64,000 nt of DNA. Source: Variovorax sp. PAMC 28711. Its GTDB lineage: Bacteria; Pseudomonadota; Gammaproteobacteria; Burkholderiales; Burkholderiaceae_C. Position numbers and translations under genes: made by a program. The stretch lies in assembly GCF_001577265.1 (NCBI RefSeq), contig NZ_CP014517.1, positions 673,001-737,000 of the forward strand, written 5' to 3'. Positions 9,363-16,348 of this stretch are shown here, in pieces; within the stretch, counting starts at the first letter, position 1, and the number at the start of each line of letters is the position of its first letter. The notes beneath the pieces were generated by a model, which had not been told where the DNA came from, did no database searches, and saw only the letters and a list, made by a program, of their open reading frames with translations.

Positions 9363-10198
9363 ACCCGCCGGACGTGCTCAACGCACGCATCCTGATCGTC
9401 GACGACGAGCCTGCCAACGTGCAACTGCTCGAGCGGGTGCTGGCCGAGGCCGGCTACACGAACGTCGTGGCCACGCTCTCGCCGCGGGACGTAGAGCCTC
9501 TGCACCACGACAGCCCATTCGACCTGATCCTGCTGGACCTCCAGATGCCGGGCATGGATGGCTTCGAGGTCATGGAGCGTCTCGGCACCGTGGCGAGCGA
9601 CGGCTACCTGCCGGTGATCGTGCTCACAGCACAGCCCGCGCACAAGCTGCGCGCACTGCAGGCCGGGGCGAGGGATTTCATCAGCAAGCCTTTCGACCTG
9701 CTCGAAGTCCGGACGCGCATCCACAACATGCTCGAGGTGCGGCTCCTCTACAAGGAACTGGCGCGCTACAACGAGGTGCTCGAACAGACCGTGCGCGAGC
9801 GCACGGCAGCACTGCAGGAGAGCGAGGCGCGCTACCGGCGGCTCACCCAGCTGGCCTCCGACTGGCACTGGGAGGAGGACGACCAGGGGCGGCTGCTCGA
9901 CATGCCCGGGCCCACCATGGACATGCACGGCGTGGCGGTGGAAACGCCGCCCGGCGCGGCACTGTTCATGGCCTCCACGGGCTGGGACGAAGCGCAGAGG
10001 GCGGCGTTGCGAGCACTGATCGCCAACCGGCAGCCGTTTCTGGACTTCGTGTTCTCGCGCGTCGGTCTCGATGGGGTGCGCCAGCACTTTCGCGTGAGCG
10101 GAGAGCCCATCTTCAACGCGTCGTGCCGCTTCGTCGGCTATCGCGGCGTCGGCGTGGAGTTCGCCGAAGACGGCCGCAGCCCGATCGTGAGTGGCTAG
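9356..10198 (+). CDS. Response regulator with C-terminal PAS-like domain
   Basis: 280 residues. The receiver (about 8-125) has the acidic pair in ILIVDDEP, the acceptor Asp in LILLDLQMPGMDGFE and the conserved Lys in FISKPFD. A coiled-coil linker (LYKELARYNEVLEQTVRERTA) follows, then a PAS-like region from SDWHWEEDDQG to the end. There is no DNA-binding or enzymatic output domain. It overlaps the kinase stop and the next crp-like gene, so the three are co-translated. It may relay the kinase signal by protein contact; the partner is unknown. Confidence 0.82.
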   Translation: MLNPPDVLNARILIVDDEPANVQLLERVLAEAGYTNVVATLSPRDVEPLHHDSPFDLILLDLQMPGMDGFEVMERLGTVASDGYLPVIVLTAQPAHKLRALQAGARDFISKPFDLLEVRTRIHNMLEVRLLYKELARYNEVLEQTVRERTAALQESEARYRRLTQLASDWHWEEDDQGRLLDMPGPTMDMHGVAVETPPGAALFMASTGWDEAQRAALRALIANRQPFLDFVFSRVGLDGVRQHFRVSGEPIFNASCRFVGYRGVGVEFAEDGRSPIVSG

Positions 10199-10907
10199 CG
10201 TGGTCACGTTTCACGACCCGCGGCAGAACCTTCTGCTGGCCGCCTTGCCTCCGGCGGACTTTGCCGCCATCTCTGCCTACCTGGAGCCCGTGGCGCTGCG
10301 CCTGGGCGAGTCAATCTACGAGCCGGGGATGCCGCTCGGACACGCCTATTTTCCGGGTACGGCCATCGTTTCGCTGCATTACGTGACGAGTTCAGGTGCC
10401 TCGTCGGAAACCGCAGGCGTCGGTCACGAAGGGGTGGTGGGCATTCCGCTCTTCTTGGGCGGAGGCAACATCCCGGGCTTCGCGGCGGTGCAGACAGCCG
10501 GGCAGGCTTTCCGGCTCGGCAGCGACGTGCTTCAACGCGAGTTCAACCGCGCAGGCGCCCTGCAGGCCCTGTTGCTTCGCTACACACAGGCGTTGATCGC
10601 CCAGACCACGCAGACGGCCGCATGCAACCGCTTCCATTCCATCGAACAGCAACTGTGTCGCTGGCTCTTGCTGACGCTCGACCGCATCCCTTCGGGCGAG
10701 CTGACGATGACGCAGGAGCTGATCGGCCACATGCTGGGCGTGCGGCGCGAGGGCATCACCGAAGCCGCTGGAAGGCTGCAGGCTGCGGGCCATATCCGCT
10801 ACCGTCGCGGCCACATTTCGGTGTTGAGCCGCGCCGGTCTCGCAGACCGCACGTGCGAATGCTACGGCGTGGTCAAGAAGGAGATAGGCCGACTCATGAT
10901 CGCCTGA
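10191..10907 (+). CDS. Crp/Fnr-family transcriptional regulator (second of three)
   Basis: A 238-residue Crp-type regulator starting at GTG 10191, overlapping the upstream stop; GTG at 10200 is an alternative. The barrel lacks the classical cAMP phosphate-binding sequence (it reads VGHEGVVGIPLFLGGG) and has no FNR cysteine cluster. The recognition helix GVRREGITEAAG keeps the CRP Arg180 and Glu181 positions but has Glu at position 185. The C-terminus carries RTCECYGVVKKE, shared with the copy at 11674. It is a candidate activator of the island operators. It lies in an operon with the hybrid kinase and receiver, which suggests signal integration. Confidence 0.88.
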   Translation: MASVVTFHDPRQNLLLAALPPADFAAISAYLEPVALRLGESIYEPGMPLGHAYFPGTAIVSLHYVTSSGASSETAGVGHEGVVGIPLFLGGGNIPGFAAVQTAGQAFRLGSDVLQREFNRAGALQALLLRYTQALIAQTTQTAACNRFHSIEQQLCRWLLLTLDRIPSGELTMTQELIGHMLGVRREGITEAAGRLQAAGHIRYRRGHISVLSRAGLADRTCECYGVVKKEIGRLMIA

Positions 10908-10932
10908 AAGTCCCGCACGCGTGGCCTCGAGC

Positions 10933-10954
10933 CTGGGTTCGACAGCGCACAGAC
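10933..10954 (+). promoter_or_regulatory. Island operator/promoter for the NarL-type regulator
   Basis: Halves CTGGGTTCG and CGCACAGAC, spacer ACAG. The perfect half is proximal. A -10-like GACAGT lies at 10973-10978, 18 nt after the site. Confidence 0.75.
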
Positions 10955-11022
10955 CGCGCGCCAGGATCCGCGGACAGTGAGGGCCAGCCCCGTCTTCGCG
11001 GTCGGCTTTCACGAAAGCGCAC

Positions 11023-11658
11023 ATGATCGACATCGCCATCCTGGACCCACACCCCGTGGTTCGCGCAGGTTTCCGTCAGCTTGTTTCGGAGCACGTCGAC
11101 CTACGTATGGCGGGCGAGGCCCGTTCGAGCGCCGAAGCCGAGGCGCTCGTCAAGAACACAAGGGAGCTCGATGTGCTCGTGCTTGAACTGCCAGCGGCAG
11201 GCCCAACCGCTGTCCATGCCGTGGCGGCGATCCATGCAATCGCCCCGAACGTCCGCCTGCTGGTGTTCACAACCCATCCCGCCGCACACTACGCCATCGA
11301 ATCGCTGCGCCAGGGCGCATGCGGCTACCTAGAGAAGAGCTGCGGCCCGCGCGACCTCGTCGACGCCATTCGCACCCTGGCGCTCGGGCGCCGATATTTT
11401 TCATCGGCTGTGGGACAACTTCTGGCCAATCAGATGGGCCGTCGCCAGGCCAGCCCCGCGCATGACCAGTTGTCCGACCGCGAATACCAGGTGTTCTACA
11501 AGCTCGCCAGGGGCGAAACAACGGGCGCCATTGCGACCGGGCTGGCGCTCTCGGTCAAGACGGTCAGCACCTACCGCACGCGTCTGCTGGAAAAACTGAG
11601 CCTGTCGACCAACAGCGACCTGACCTACTACGCGTTCAACAACCGGCTCATCACTTGA
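11023..11658 (+). CDS. NarL/FixJ-family regulator with atypical receiver (Asp to Glu)
   Basis: 211 residues: a receiver domain (about 1-120) and a LuxR-type HTH (LSDREYQVFYKLARGETT to SVKTVSTYRTRLLEKL). The usual acceptor Asp is replaced by Glu55 (VLVLELPAAG), and the acidic pair is reduced to Asp8 in ILDPHP. The conserved Lys (YLEKS) and Thr (VFTTHP) are kept. It probably cannot be phosphorylated normally, and Glu may mimic the active state. It has its own island operator and faces the third Crp-like gene tail to tail. Confidence 0.88.
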   Translation: MIDIAILDPHPVVRAGFRQLVSEHVDLRMAGEARSSAEAEALVKNTRELDVLVLELPAAGPTAVHAVAAIHAIAPNVRLLVFTTHPAAHYAIESLRQGACGYLEKSCGPRDLVDAIRTLALGRRYFSSAVGQLLANQMGRRQASPAHDQLSDREYQVFYKLARGETTGAIATGLALSVKTVSTYRTRLLEKLSLSTNSDLTYYAFNNRLIT

Positions 11659-11673
11659 GCTGCGCCTTCGCGC

Positions 11674-12390
11674 TCACTTGGCAGTCCGGTTCGGCAGCAA
11701 GCGGTCGTACTCTTTCTTGACCACCGCATAGCACTCGCAGCTGCGCTCCTCGATGCCGGGACGATCGAGCACCGTGATGTGCCCCCGGGCGTACTGGATC
11801 AAGCCGGCTTTCTGCAGCTTGAGCGCACTCTCGGTCACCCCCTCGCGCCGCACACCGAGCATGTTGGCGATCAGTTCCTGGGTCATGACCAGTTCGTTGC
11901 CCTGCAGCCGGTCCAGGCTGAGCAGCAGCCAGCGGCACAGCTGCTGGTCGAGCGAGTGGTGGCGATTGCACACAGCCGTCTGCGCCATCTGCGTGATCAG
12001 GGCTTGCGTGTAGCGCAGCAGCAGATGAAGGACCGGGGCGCGTTTGAACTCCTCCTTCATCACCTCTGCGGCGAGGCGGAATGCACGGCCAGCGCTCTGC
12101 ACCACGGCACGACTGGTGGTCGACTCACCCCCCATGAAGAGCGAGATGCCGACCACGCCCTCGTTGCCGACCACCGCAATCTCAGCCGAGGCGCCGTTCT
12201 CCATCATGTAGAGCAGTGACACGATCGACGTGGTGGGAAAGTACACGTGGCTTTGCACACTCCCCGACTCGTGCAGGACCTTGCCGAGCGGTAACGAAAC
12301 CATTTCGAGCTGGTCGCGCCAGCGCGACCACTCTGCCGCGGGCAGCGAGGAGAGTAGATGGTTCTGCTTGGGGTCGATCGAATTGGGCAT
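11674..12390 (-). CDS. Crp/Fnr-family transcriptional regulator (third of three)
   Basis: 238 residues. The start is chosen at ATG 12390 (MPNSIDPKQNHLLSSLP), with AAGGAAT upstream; an in-frame upstream extension exists but has no family features. The recognition helix GVRREGVTESALK is nearly the same as in the copy at 10191, so the two should read the same DNA. The C-terminal RSCECYAVVKKEYDRLL is shared. There is no FNR-type N-terminal cysteine cluster. It is the best candidate, with the 10191 gene, for the protein that binds the 22-bp island operator. A weak operator-like palindrome lies upstream at 12467. Confidence 0.88.
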   Translation of the reverse strand: MPNSIDPKQNHLLSSLPAAEWSRWRDQLEMVSLPLGKVLHESGSVQSHVYFPTTSIVSLLYMMENGASAEIAVVGNEGVVGISLFMGGESTTSRAVVQSAGRAFRLAAEVMKEEFKRAPVLHLLLRYTQALITQMAQTAVCNRHHSLDQQLCRWLLLSLDRLQGNELVMTQELIANMLGVRREGVTESALKLQKAGLIQYARGHITVLDRPGIEERSCECYAVVKKEYDRLLPNRTAK

Positions 12391-12466
12391 GAATTCCTTG
12401 GTTAGGCAGACGGTCGATCCACTGCTGCCGACCGATGGAGAAACCTCATTTACAACGGAACATTGG

Positions 12467-12488
12467 CTTAGTTCGCTTTCGAACTTAT
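12467..12488 (-). promoter_or_regulatory. Operator-like palindrome upstream of the third crp-like gene
   Basis: Halves CTTAGTTCG and CGAACTTAT, spacer CTTT. The inner GTTCG-N4-CGAAC is perfect but the outer bases diverge. Only a poor -10 (GAGGTT, 19 nt away) fits. Possibly autoregulatory. Confidence 0.35.
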
Positions 12489-12576
12489 AGGGGCGCATCG
12501 AACGGGAGTCCATCAAAAAATGGCGTTGTGTTCAGTTTGACGCGGTTGCCGCTCAGGCGTGAAAAAACATGCATCG

Positions 12577-12598
12577 CTATGTGTGCTGCCGCACGGAC
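12577..12598 (+). promoter_or_regulatory. Extra upstream island operator, no -10 in register
   Basis: Halves CTATGTGTG and CGCACGGAC, spacer CTGC. It lies 77 bp upstream of the 12654 site in the same orientation. No NANNNT hexamer lies at 18-19 nt, so it may be an upstream accessory site rather than a core promoter. Confidence 0.5.
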
Positions 12599-12653
12599 AG
12601 TGCGGGCGCAATTGCATGAGGAAAGGCAGTCACGCGCAAGGCCGGTGGTCGCA

Positions 12654-12675
12654 AGGCGTTCGCTAACGCACAGAC
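12654..12675 (+). promoter_or_regulatory. Island operator/promoter for PRC-barrel gene 1
   Basis: Halves AGGCGTTCG and CGCACAGAC, spacer CTAA. A -10-like TAAAAC lies at 12694-12699, 18 nt after the site, identical in sequence and spacing to the phosphoketolase promoter. Confidence 0.8.
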
Positions 12676-12735
12676 CGGCTGATGCTTCGTCGCTAAAACA
12701 GGTTGCGAAGACCTTCCAACCCAAGAAAGACCATC

Positions 12736-13413
12736 ATGAAGAAAACCATTCTGTTCGCCACACTCGCCATCGCGGGCGTCCTGGCCACGGCGACAGTCGC
12801 CACGGCCCAAATCGCGGGCTCCACGACCACGGTCGGCGTCAGCGTCACCGAGACCGAACGGCTCGCGCTCGGATGGAGCGTCAAGAAGAGCGTTTTAGGC
12901 AAGACGATCTACAACGATGCGGGCGCCAAGATCGGCAAGGTGCAGGATCTGATCGTCGACCCCGAGCGCAGTGTCTCTTACGTCATCATCGGCGCCGGCG
13001 GCTTTCTGGGCATCGCGCAACACGACGTAGCGGTGCCGATCGCGCAGGTGCGTGAGCAGGACGGCAAGCTCGTCATGCCGGGCGCCACCAAAGACGCACT
13101 CAAGGCCTTGGCGCCCTTCCACTACGCCAACGGCAACGCCGGGCGCGATCGCTTCGTGGCCGATGCCCACCGCGACATCGCCTCGGCCAAGCGCGACATG
13201 GCGACGCTCGACAAGAAGGCGTCGGCCGCCGCAGGGGACGTGAAGCAAAAGCTCGACCAGCAGAACGCCGCGATGCGCGTCGAGTTGCGCGAAGCGGAAG
13301 ACAAGCTGGCCGAGATGAACCGCGCCGGCGCGGGCCATTGGAAGGAATTCGAGGGCGACGTCAGTGCCGCCCTGGCGCGGCTGAAGAAGTCGGTCGGCAC
13401 CGCGACGGGTTGA
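12736..13413 (+). CDS. Secreted PRC-barrel domain protein 1
   Basis: 225 residues with a clear signal peptide (MKKTILFATLAIAGVL to ATAQ). A PRC-barrel (about 45-115) follows, containing LGKTIYNDAGAKIGKVQDLI, and then a charged, probably coiled-coil C-terminal region rich in Ala, Lys, Asp and Glu. The PRC-barrel is a small beta fold found in photosynthetic reaction-centre H subunits and RimM; the function of secreted forms is not known. ATG 12736 is preferred over an upstream in-frame ATG because it begins the signal peptide. It is paralogous to the protein at 14076-14729, with the same domain order. Confidence 0.85.
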   Translation: MKKTILFATLAIAGVLATATVATAQIAGSTTTVGVSVTETERLALGWSVKKSVLGKTIYNDAGAKIGKVQDLIVDPERSVSYVIIGAGGFLGIAQHDVAVPIAQVREQDGKLVMPGATKDALKALAPFHYANGNAGRDRFVADAHRDIASAKRDMATLDKKASAAAGDVKQKLDQQNAAMRVELREAEDKLAEMNRAGAGHWKEFEGDVSAALARLKKSVGTATG

Positions 13414-13432
13414 TCGCTGCACCCACAGGAGA

Positions 13433-13466
13433 GCAATGACCCCGCAGTCGACTGCGGGGACATTGC
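13433..13466. terminator. 34-bp near-perfect inverted repeat between convergent genes
   Basis: Arms GCAATG-A-CCCCGCAGTC and GACTGCGGGG-A-CATTGC pair with one A/A mismatch, giving a 17-bp stem with almost no loop. It lies 19 bp after the PRC gene stop and directly against the stop of the small leftward gene. There is no T-tract, so a bidirectional hairpin terminator or RNA-stabilising stem is inferred. Confidence 0.55.
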
Positions 13467-13467
13467 A

Positions 13468-13653
13468 TCAAGGAACATCCGCAGCCTGAGGTCGTCCGCC
13501 CGGTCCCGCGCCGCCCTCGTTGTCCCACCGGTCGACTGCAATCTGCGCAGCACGGCGACCACGCAGACGCTGTGCGGCGTAGCCTTTCCTTCTCGCGAGC
13601 TTCTGCGGATTCACGCGGCGCTTTTTGGGCGGATTGGACATCTTGGATGCCAT
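13468..13653 (-). CDS. Small basic protein, unknown
   Basis: 61 residues starting MASKMSNPPKKRRVNPQKLA. It is strongly basic (Lys/Arg-rich first 35 residues) with an acidic-neutral tail (DRWDNEGGAG). ATG 13653 lies 8 nt after the stop of the upstream secreted protein, so the two could be one message. No recognised domain; the basic segment suggests nucleic-acid binding, which is inference. No strong ribosome binding site is visible. Confidence 0.4.
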   Translation of the reverse strand: MASKMSNPPKKRRVNPQKLARRKGYAAQRLRGRRAAQIAVDRWDNEGGAGPGGRPQAADVP

Positions 13654-13660
13654 GCAGTGC

Positions 13661-14029
13661 TCAGCGCTTCTGCTTTTCCGGCGCATCGCCATTGCCGCCG
13701 CGCGAGAAGCCGCCCGCCTTGTTGGCGGCACTGTTGGCTTGGCTGCGCTGCAGTGCCGCCGCCTTGCGTTCGGCGGCCGAAAACCGCGGCGGGGAAGGCG
13801 CACCGCGCTCAGGCTCGCCCGCGCCCTCGCCGGGTTGCGCTCCCCGTGCAGCGCCGACGCCCGTGCGTCGCCGCGCAGCCCTCGCATCACGTCGCTCCAT
13901 CGGACTGGTCACCTGCGCTGGAGGTGACTTGGCACCGGCGGCATCCGCCTCTCCCTGACCCTGCGCCAGCGCGGAGGGAGCGATCCATGGCGCCAGAACG
14001 AGCGCAAGCGGAAAGATGATCTTTTTCAT
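13661..14029 (-). CDS. Small secreted low-complexity protein, unknown
   Basis: 122 residues. An N-terminal signal peptide (MKKIIFPLALVLAPWIAPSA, then LAQ) is followed by an Arg/Ala/Gly/Pro-rich, probably disordered region ending in KQKR. It lies 46 nt downstream of the secreted PRC-barrel gene 2 on the same strand, in the operon starting at 15103. No family recognised. Periplasmic location is inferred from the signal sequence only. Confidence 0.5.
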   Translation of the reverse strand: MKKIIFPLALVLAPWIAPSALAQGQGEADAAGAKSPPAQVTSPMERRDARAARRRTGVGAARGAQPGEGAGEPERGAPSPPRFSAAERKAAALQRSQANSAANKAGGFSRGGNGDAPEKQKR

Positions 14030-14075
14030 TCGGAATCTTTGAGGGTTGTGGGTTCGGAGGCGACCTTGGCGTGTG

Positions 14076-14729
14076 TCAACGCGACGGAGTCTTCATGACC
14101 TTGCGCAAGCGGGTGTCAGCGACCCGCACCTCGCGCTCGGCTGCTTTCCAGCTGCCGTCTTCGGCAGCATTCATCGCATCGATCTTTTCTTGAACGTCGT
14201 CCACCGCCTGTTCGAGATCGGCCTTCGGGCGGGCCAGAGACTGCAACTGCGCGATCTCCTGCCGGGCCTTGTCGATGTCACGCTCCGCCCTGTCGACGAT
14301 CGAGCTGTGGGACCGCGTGATCGGTGCGTAGATGAATGGCGGCAGGCCGGCCATCATCTGGTGGGTCACGCCCGACAGCACCATCCTGTTGCCGACCACC
14401 TGCATCTGCGCCGCTGGAATCGCGACCGCATGACGCCCCATGCCGGCGACACCGCCGACGCCCACGATCAGGAACGAGACGTTGCGCACGCGGTCGACGA
14501 TCAGATCCTCGACCTTGCCAAGCTTCTCGCCGGCTTCGTTGTAGACGTCCCTGCCAAGAATGCTTTCCCTGGCGCTCCAGCCAATCGCCGCACGGCTGCT
14601 TTCGGCCGTCGTGATGCCCAACACAGTGGACCCTGCGACCTGGGCGAGCGCGGCGGGCGATGCAGACCCCCACAAGGCGATGCCGAGCAGCGCTGCGATC
14701 AGGGCATTGCCGCGGAGCGCGCGGCTCAT
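14076..14729 (-). CDS. Secreted PRC-barrel domain protein 2
   Basis: 217 residues from ATG 14729 (MSRALRGNALIAALLGIALW), with a signal peptide ending in ALAQ. The PRC-barrel is around residues 40-110, with LGRDVYNEAGEKLGKVEDLI followed by IVGVGGVAGMGRHAVAIP. A predicted coiled-coil tail follows (DRAERDIDKARQEIAQLQ). It resembles PRC-barrel protein 1 throughout. The start overlaps by four bases the stop of the upstream 125-residue gene, so the two are coupled. Role unknown; probably envelope stress. Confidence 0.82.
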   Translation of the reverse strand: MSRALRGNALIAALLGIALWGSASPAALAQVAGSTVLGITTAESSRAAIGWSARESILGRDVYNEAGEKLGKVEDLIVDRVRNVSFLIVGVGGVAGMGRHAVAIPAAQMQVVGNRMVLSGVTHQMMAGLPPFIYAPITRSHSSIVDRAERDIDKARQEIAQLQSLARPKADLEQAVDDVQEKIDAMNAAEDGSWKAAEREVRVADTRLRKVMKTPSR

Positions 14730-15103
14730 TCCAAATGTCCTGCCGGGACTTCCAAATGTGCCATGAAATAGCGGCGCGCCAGCGCGATCAGCTCGCTCAC
14801 GCTCGGATGGTCGAGCGTTTGCCAACGGACGACGCGCGCCGCCACCAACGGCTGGAACTTGTCAACATAGCGGCGGAAGTCGGCCTGCGCTGGAGCCGAG
14901 CCGGCTACCAGCAGCAGGTCGACGCCGGCGAGCGCCTCACAGATCTCGGAAAAAAACGCGTGCTCGCTGTGCGTCTTGCTGTCGTGGTGGCGCGTGTAGT
15001 GGATATGCGACTTGACCTGCTGCGCCAGCACCTGGCTCGCATCGAACTGCAGGATCTCTGCGTGATGGTGGTCGAGCCACACGATGGCCTGAAAGAGTGA
15101 CAT
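14726..15103 (-). CDS. Small cytosolic protein of the 'translational machinery protein' type (copy 1)
   Basis: 125 residues starting MSLFQAIVWLDHHHAEILQF. Similar small proteins in Burkholderiales are, from memory, labelled 'translational machinery protein' because of an eRF1/host-attachment-like fold; the function is unproven. A second copy lies at 61497-61877 and shares MSLF-A-DH-A--LQF, the HYTRHH/FTRQHH segment, SEHAFF/TEHEFF, DFRRYVDK/DFQRYVEK and DHP-----LIALAR. It heads the leftward operon with PRC-barrel protein 2. Confidence 0.6.
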   Translation of the reverse strand: MSLFQAIVWLDHHHAEILQFDASQVLAQQVKSHIHYTRHHDSKTHSEHAFFSEICEALAGVDLLLVAGSAPAQADFRRYVDKFQPLVAARVVRWQTLDHPSVSELIALARRYFMAHLEVPAGHLE

Positions 15104-15157
15104 GGAAATCCTTGTGAACTGTGCATGGCGTCGATCGTGCGCGCCACCGGCGCTCGG

Positions 15158-15179
15158 GTCCGTGCGTTAGCGCACGCTG
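15158..15179 (-). promoter_or_regulatory. Island operator/promoter for the 15103 leftward operon
   Basis: Halves GTCCGTGCG and CGCACGCTG, spacer TTAG. A -10-like CACGAT lies at 15134-15139, 18 nt after the site. Confidence 0.7.
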
Positions 15180-15192
15180 AATGACATGCACG

Positions 15193-15214
15193 CGACGTGC
15201 GCTGCCGCACAGAC
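15193..15214 (+). promoter_or_regulatory. Island operator/promoter for the clpB-remnant/MCE transporter operon
   Basis: Halves CGACGTGCG and CGCACAGAC, spacer CTGC. A -10-like AACAGT lies at 15233-15238, 18 nt after the site. It pairs back to back with the 15158 site. Confidence 0.75.
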
Positions 15215-15322
15215 GCAGCACGCTTTCGACGCAACAGTGACGTCGTGGGCTTGTTACCGCACCCCGACGCCCCAACCGACGTCGGCGTTGGTCAGCCCCT
15301 CCTGCGGTCCGAAAGTCAACCC

Positions 15323-16060
15323 ATGCGCCAAGACAAACTCACCACCAAGTTCCAGGAAGCGCTCAGCGACGCCCAAACGCTCGCGCTGGGCAACGACAAC
15401 GCCTACATCGAGCCGGCCCACCTGCTGGCCGCGATGCTGCGCCAGGACGAAGGCCCGCGTGCGCTGCTCGGGCGCGCCGGCGTCAATGTGGCAGGCCTGA
15501 TCAATGTGGCAGGCCTGATCAATGTGGCAGGCCTGATCAATGTGGCAGGCCTGACCCAGGCGGCCGAGGCCGCCATCAAGAGGCTGGCGCAAGTGCAAGG
15601 CAACGACCAGGTCCAGGTCGGCCCCGAACTCGCCAAGCTGCTGCAGGCCACAGAAAAAGAAGCCCTCAAGCGCAACGACCAGTTCATCGCCGGCGAGCTC
15701 TTCCTGCTGGCGTTGTCGGACTCCAAAGCTGATGTCGGCAACCTCGCGCGTGCCAACGGCATGACGCGCAAGTCGCTCGAATCCGCCATCGACGCGGTGC
15801 GCGGCGGGCAGGGCGTGAACAGCGCCGATGCCGAAGGCCAGCGCGAATCGCTCGAGAAATACTGCATGGACCTGACCGAGCGCGCGCGCCTGGGCAAGCT
15901 CGACCCGGTCAGCTTCGGGCCGAAGGACACGATCCGGGTCGATTGCGATCCGATCAGGTCGCCCGGCCAGTTCACGATCGCTCACCCCGCAGACGAAGAC
16001 TTGCAGCCAGCGGCGTCTGCGCGCGCTCAGCGACCCGCCCTGGCCGAGGAGGCCACCTGA
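15323..16060 (+). pseudogene. ClpB with both AAA+ modules deleted (N-domain joined to the C-terminal tail)
   Basis: The first ~195 residues match a ClpB N-terminal domain and linker (MRQDKLTTKFQEALSDAQTL, AYIEPAHLLAAML, CMDLTERARLGKLDPV). Where the first Walker A region should follow, the sequence jumps to SFGPKDTIRVDCDP, which looks like the extreme C-terminus of ClpB. Both ATPase domains and the middle coiled coil, more than 600 residues, are missing, in frame. A 72-bp tandem repeat inserts extra NVAGLI units near residue 54. It is either a pseudogene or a retained N-domain protein. The frame is intact and the gene opens an island-regulated operon, so expression is likely. Start ATG 15323; 245 residues. 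Confidence 0.7.
15483..15554 (+). repeat. Four perfect tandem copies of an 18-bp unit
   Basis: The unit TCAATGTGGCAGGCCTGA occurs four times without a mismatch, adding six codons per copy (NVAGLI) inside the clpB-derived gene. Normal ClpB has one copy here. Perfect identity suggests recent slippage expansion. Confidence 0.95.
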
Positions 16061-16347
16061 TGGCTTACCAACTCCTCCAGCGACTGTGCACGGCGCAGCT
16101 TCCTGAAGAGATCGTCCAGCAGGCAGACATCGACAAGCTGCGACTGCTGTGCCGATGGGGGCTGGTGGAAGCCGACATCCCGCTGGCCACGCCGGAGCGC
16201 GGCGGCCACTGCTATGTCGGCCATGCCATCGTCATGCGCGTCACGCCCCAGGGACGCGCGGCCGCAAAGCGCAACACACGCGCCCTGCCCGGCGGCGTCG
16301 TCGTGCGGACCGCGCGCCGGCAGAGCGCACCGTCGCCCTTTCTCTGA
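16060..16347 (+). CDS. Small protein, unknown
   Basis: 95 residues starting MAYQLLQRLCTAQLPEEIVQ. The start overlaps the preceding stop (TGATG), indicating translational coupling. The N-terminal half looks helical (LPEEIVQQADIDKLRLLCRWGLVEADI), followed by HAIVMRVTPQGRAAAKRN, a pattern seen in small winged-helix-like proteins, but no family was recognised. GTG of the transporter gene follows 1 nt after its stop. Confidence 0.6.
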   Translation: MAYQLLQRLCTAQLPEEIVQQADIDKLRLLCRWGLVEADIPLATPERGGHCYVGHAIVMRVTPQGRAAAKRNTRALPGGVVVRTARRQSAPSPFL

Positions 16348-16348
16348 C

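Larger units (their letters stand above)
12391..12735. other. Divergent intergenic region with three operator-like sites
   Basis: 345 bp without a convincing gene lie between the third crp-like gene (leftward) and the PRC-barrel gene (rightward). It holds the sites at 12467, 12577 and 12654, and the TAAAAC -10 at 12694-12699. The region is noticeably more AT-rich than its neighbours around 12430-12560. No hairpin terminator was seen. Confidence 0.7.

Noticed and set aside
15483..15554. CRISPR-like array
   Set aside because: Direct repeats have no spacers and lie in frame in a coding sequence; no cas genes are in the window.
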